Below are positions 62,529 through 64,000 of a stretch of DNA of 64,000 nt, piece after piece. The stretch is from assembly GCA_013396995.1 (NCBI GenBank), contig VWZP01002410.1, forward strand, positions 38,270-102,269, given 5' to 3'. Below the pieces are notes generated by a model that did not search any database, was not told where the DNA came from, and saw nothing but the letters and a program-made list of their open reading frames with translations. Source of the DNA: Dicaeum eximium. Taxonomy: Eukaryota; Chordata; Aves; Passeriformes; Dicaeidae. Position numbers and translations under genes: made by a program. Position 1 is the stretch's first letter. Each line of letters opens with the position of its first letter.

Positions 62529-63629
62529 ATGAGGAAAAAATTAACAAGGACATTCGGGCTGAGAAAGGAAATAGGGGAGGANATTCGGGCTGAGAAAGGA
62601 AATAGGGGAGGATTAGATACTGACCCCATAAGGGTCACGACTGAGAGGGAAGATTGTCCCACACGAGTATGTCAATATCCTATATCCTTAGAAGGATGGG
62701 AAGGTTTGAAGCCAGTAATAGAAGGACTAATAAAGGATAAGACATTGGAACCTTGTATGTGTCCTGATAATACCCCTATTCTCCCAGTAAAGAAACGCCT
62801 TGGGAACTATAGATTGGTACAAGATTTGCGAGAGGTTAACAAAAGAACTCGTACCCACTACCCAGTGGTACCAAATCCTTACACTCTTCTAAGTAAGGTC
62901 CCACCCCAGCATCAGTGGTTTAGTGTAGTGGATCTTAAAGATGCTTTTTGGGCTTATCCACTAGCAGAGGAGAGCCGAAATATCTTTGCCTTTGAATGGG
63001 AGGATCCAAAAACTGGAAGAAAACAGCAATTAAGATGGACAGAGTTACCACAAGGGTTTACAGAACCTCCAAACTTATTTGGGCAAGCTTTAGAAACAAT
63101 ACTTTAAGCTTTGCCCATCCCTCCTGGAATACAAATTATCCAATATGTAGATGATGTTTTATTATCTGAGGAAGCTGAAGTTGAGGTTAGAGAAGCTACT
63201 ATAAAACTTTTGAATTTTCTCAGGGAAAAAAGATGAAGAGTATCAAAAGGAAAACTGCAATTTGTAGAACCAGAATTAAAATATCTTGGGTACTTAATAA
63301 GTAAGAGTAGCTGGAAGCTCAACCCTGAAAGAATTGCAGGAATTCTATCTCTTTCCCCTTCCTCCTCAAAGAGAGAAATCAGAAAACTACTCGGACTATT
63401 GAGATATTGTAAGTTATGGATAGACAGGTACACACAGGCAGTAAATTTTTGTATAGAAAATTGACAAGAGATTATATAAGGTGGACCAAGGAAGACAATG
63501 TTAAATTAGAAGAACTGAAGTTAAAACTGGCCTCAGTACCAGCTTTAAGCTTACCCTTGTTAGAAAAACCCTTTCATCTGTACGTAAATGTGGAAAATGG
63601 AGTAGCCCATAGAGTTCTAGTTCAGGAGT
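62529..63629 (+). pseudogene. pol: Broken pol: reverse transcriptase, truncated
   Basis: Pol copies the RNA genome into DNA. One frame runs from about 62613 to a TAA at 63105 and holds the fingers and palm: VKKRLGNYRLVQDLREVN, WFSVVDLKDAFW (first catalytic Asp, about 62915-62955) and LPQGF (about 63045-63060). After the TAA the same frame has YVDDV at 63144-63158 (the catalytic Asp pair), then a TGA at 63234 and YLGYLIS (thumb). Near 63440 the frame changes and the connection region runs to a TGA at 63629. No RNase H or integrase motif appears before the sequence changes identity. The motifs and order are those of a class I retrovirus. Confidence 0.88.
62552..62612 (+). repeat. Exact 30-bp direct duplication around a single N
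   Basis: Bases 62552-62581 and 62583-62612 are identical and separated only by an undetermined base at 62582. The pattern is typical of an assembly join where overlapping ends were not merged. The extra 31 bases shift the pol frame by one. Confidence 0.93.
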
Positions 63630-63631
63630 GA

Positions 63632-64000
63632 AGAGAAGTAAAGAGTTTCACTTCGAGCCAGGTCTTATGAGCTCTCAGCGATCCCTTCACACCCAGAATA
63701 GCCCACCTACCTGGATGGCTTCAAAATGAGCAGCATGGGTCTTGTGGCGGTGTTTGAAACAGAAAAAGGTTTAATAAGAAACAAAATAACAAACTCTTTA
63801 CAGAGAAAAGCCGTGCCAGGGCAAGAGATCCTTGCTCCTGCTAAGCACCCCACAAAAGCGATCAAATCTTTTGTTCTGTCCTTTTCCTACCTAATGGCCC
63901 AGGCGGGACCTCTTGGCCCCTGTCCAATCAGACAGCCCCAAGTTTGAGGTGAAGGACAAAGGGTCCTATGAAGTATCCCTGTACTGAAATCGGAGAGAAG
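63632..64000 (-). mobile_element. Possible opposite-orientation LTR interrupting pol (runs off window)
   Basis: From about 63630-63660 the sequence no longer encodes pol in any frame. On the minus strand it has a CCAAT-box-like GATTGGACAGG (near 63925), an ATTAAA poly(A)-type signal (complement of 63770-63775) and a tail toward CTCTTTACTTCTCTTCA, an order seen in LTRs. The exact junction is unclear because the first bases after the TGA could still be pol. It could instead be part of another repeat. The window ends inside it. Confidence 0.4.

Noticed and set aside
1..64000. CRISPR-like arrays, operons or defence-type systems
   Set aside because: No regularly spaced repeat-spacer pattern and no prokaryotic gene organisation; the window is vertebrate genomic DNA.

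Overview
This is a 64 kb piece of a bird genome. The evidence is one vertebrate gene split by AT-rich introns, several CR1 (chicken repeat 1) retrotransposon copies, an avian ERVL-type solo LTR plus a broken second copy, and a class I (gammaretrovirus-like) endogenous retrovirus. There are no operons, CRISPR arrays or other prokaryotic features. The species cannot be named from the sequence.

The gene is NELL2 on the + strand. Only its 3' end is visible: five exons at 39218-39358, 47645-47838, 50341-50517, 52165-52389 and 53627-53677. They encode two calcium-binding EGF modules, two von Willebrand factor C (VWC) modules and the short C-terminus of the secreted glycoprotein. All splice sites are GT/AG, the reading frame is open throughout, and phases fit (1-1, 1-0, 0-0, 0-0, 0-stop). 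Positions 1-39217 contain no exon I could recognise and are probably one very long intron, or part of one.

Layout. 1-5.7 kb: intron with degenerate CR1 pieces (1.4-2.3 kb) and a GC-rich block (2.3-3.2 kb) carrying two perfect p53-type half-sites. 5.74-6.77 kb: a complete solo LTR with a 5-bp target duplication. 6.8-17.4 kb: plain intron. 17.4-17.9 kb: CR1 tail. 20.3-22.3 kb: a CR1 with ORF1 esterase and ORF2 endonuclease remnants but no reverse transcriptase or 3' end, next to a CpG-dense unclassified block. 23.4-23.9 kb: a CR1-like tail and an internally deleted LTR. 30.8-31.6 kb: another CR1 tail. 39.2-53.7 kb: NELL2 exons. 53.7 to about 54.3 kb: 3' UTR. 54.3-58.9 kb: intergenic. 58.9-63.6 kb: the endogenous retrovirus (5' LTR, a primer-binding site matching tRNA-His at 17 of 18 bases, leader tandem repeats, broken gag, pro and pol). 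63.6-64.0 kb: a different sequence, possibly an LTR in the opposite orientation, interrupts pol and runs off the window.

I found no convincing new biological system. The observations most worth checking are the p53-like element, a 31-bp assembly-type duplication around an N that alone breaks the pol frame, the CR1 missing its 3' half, and the retrovirus's internal repeats.
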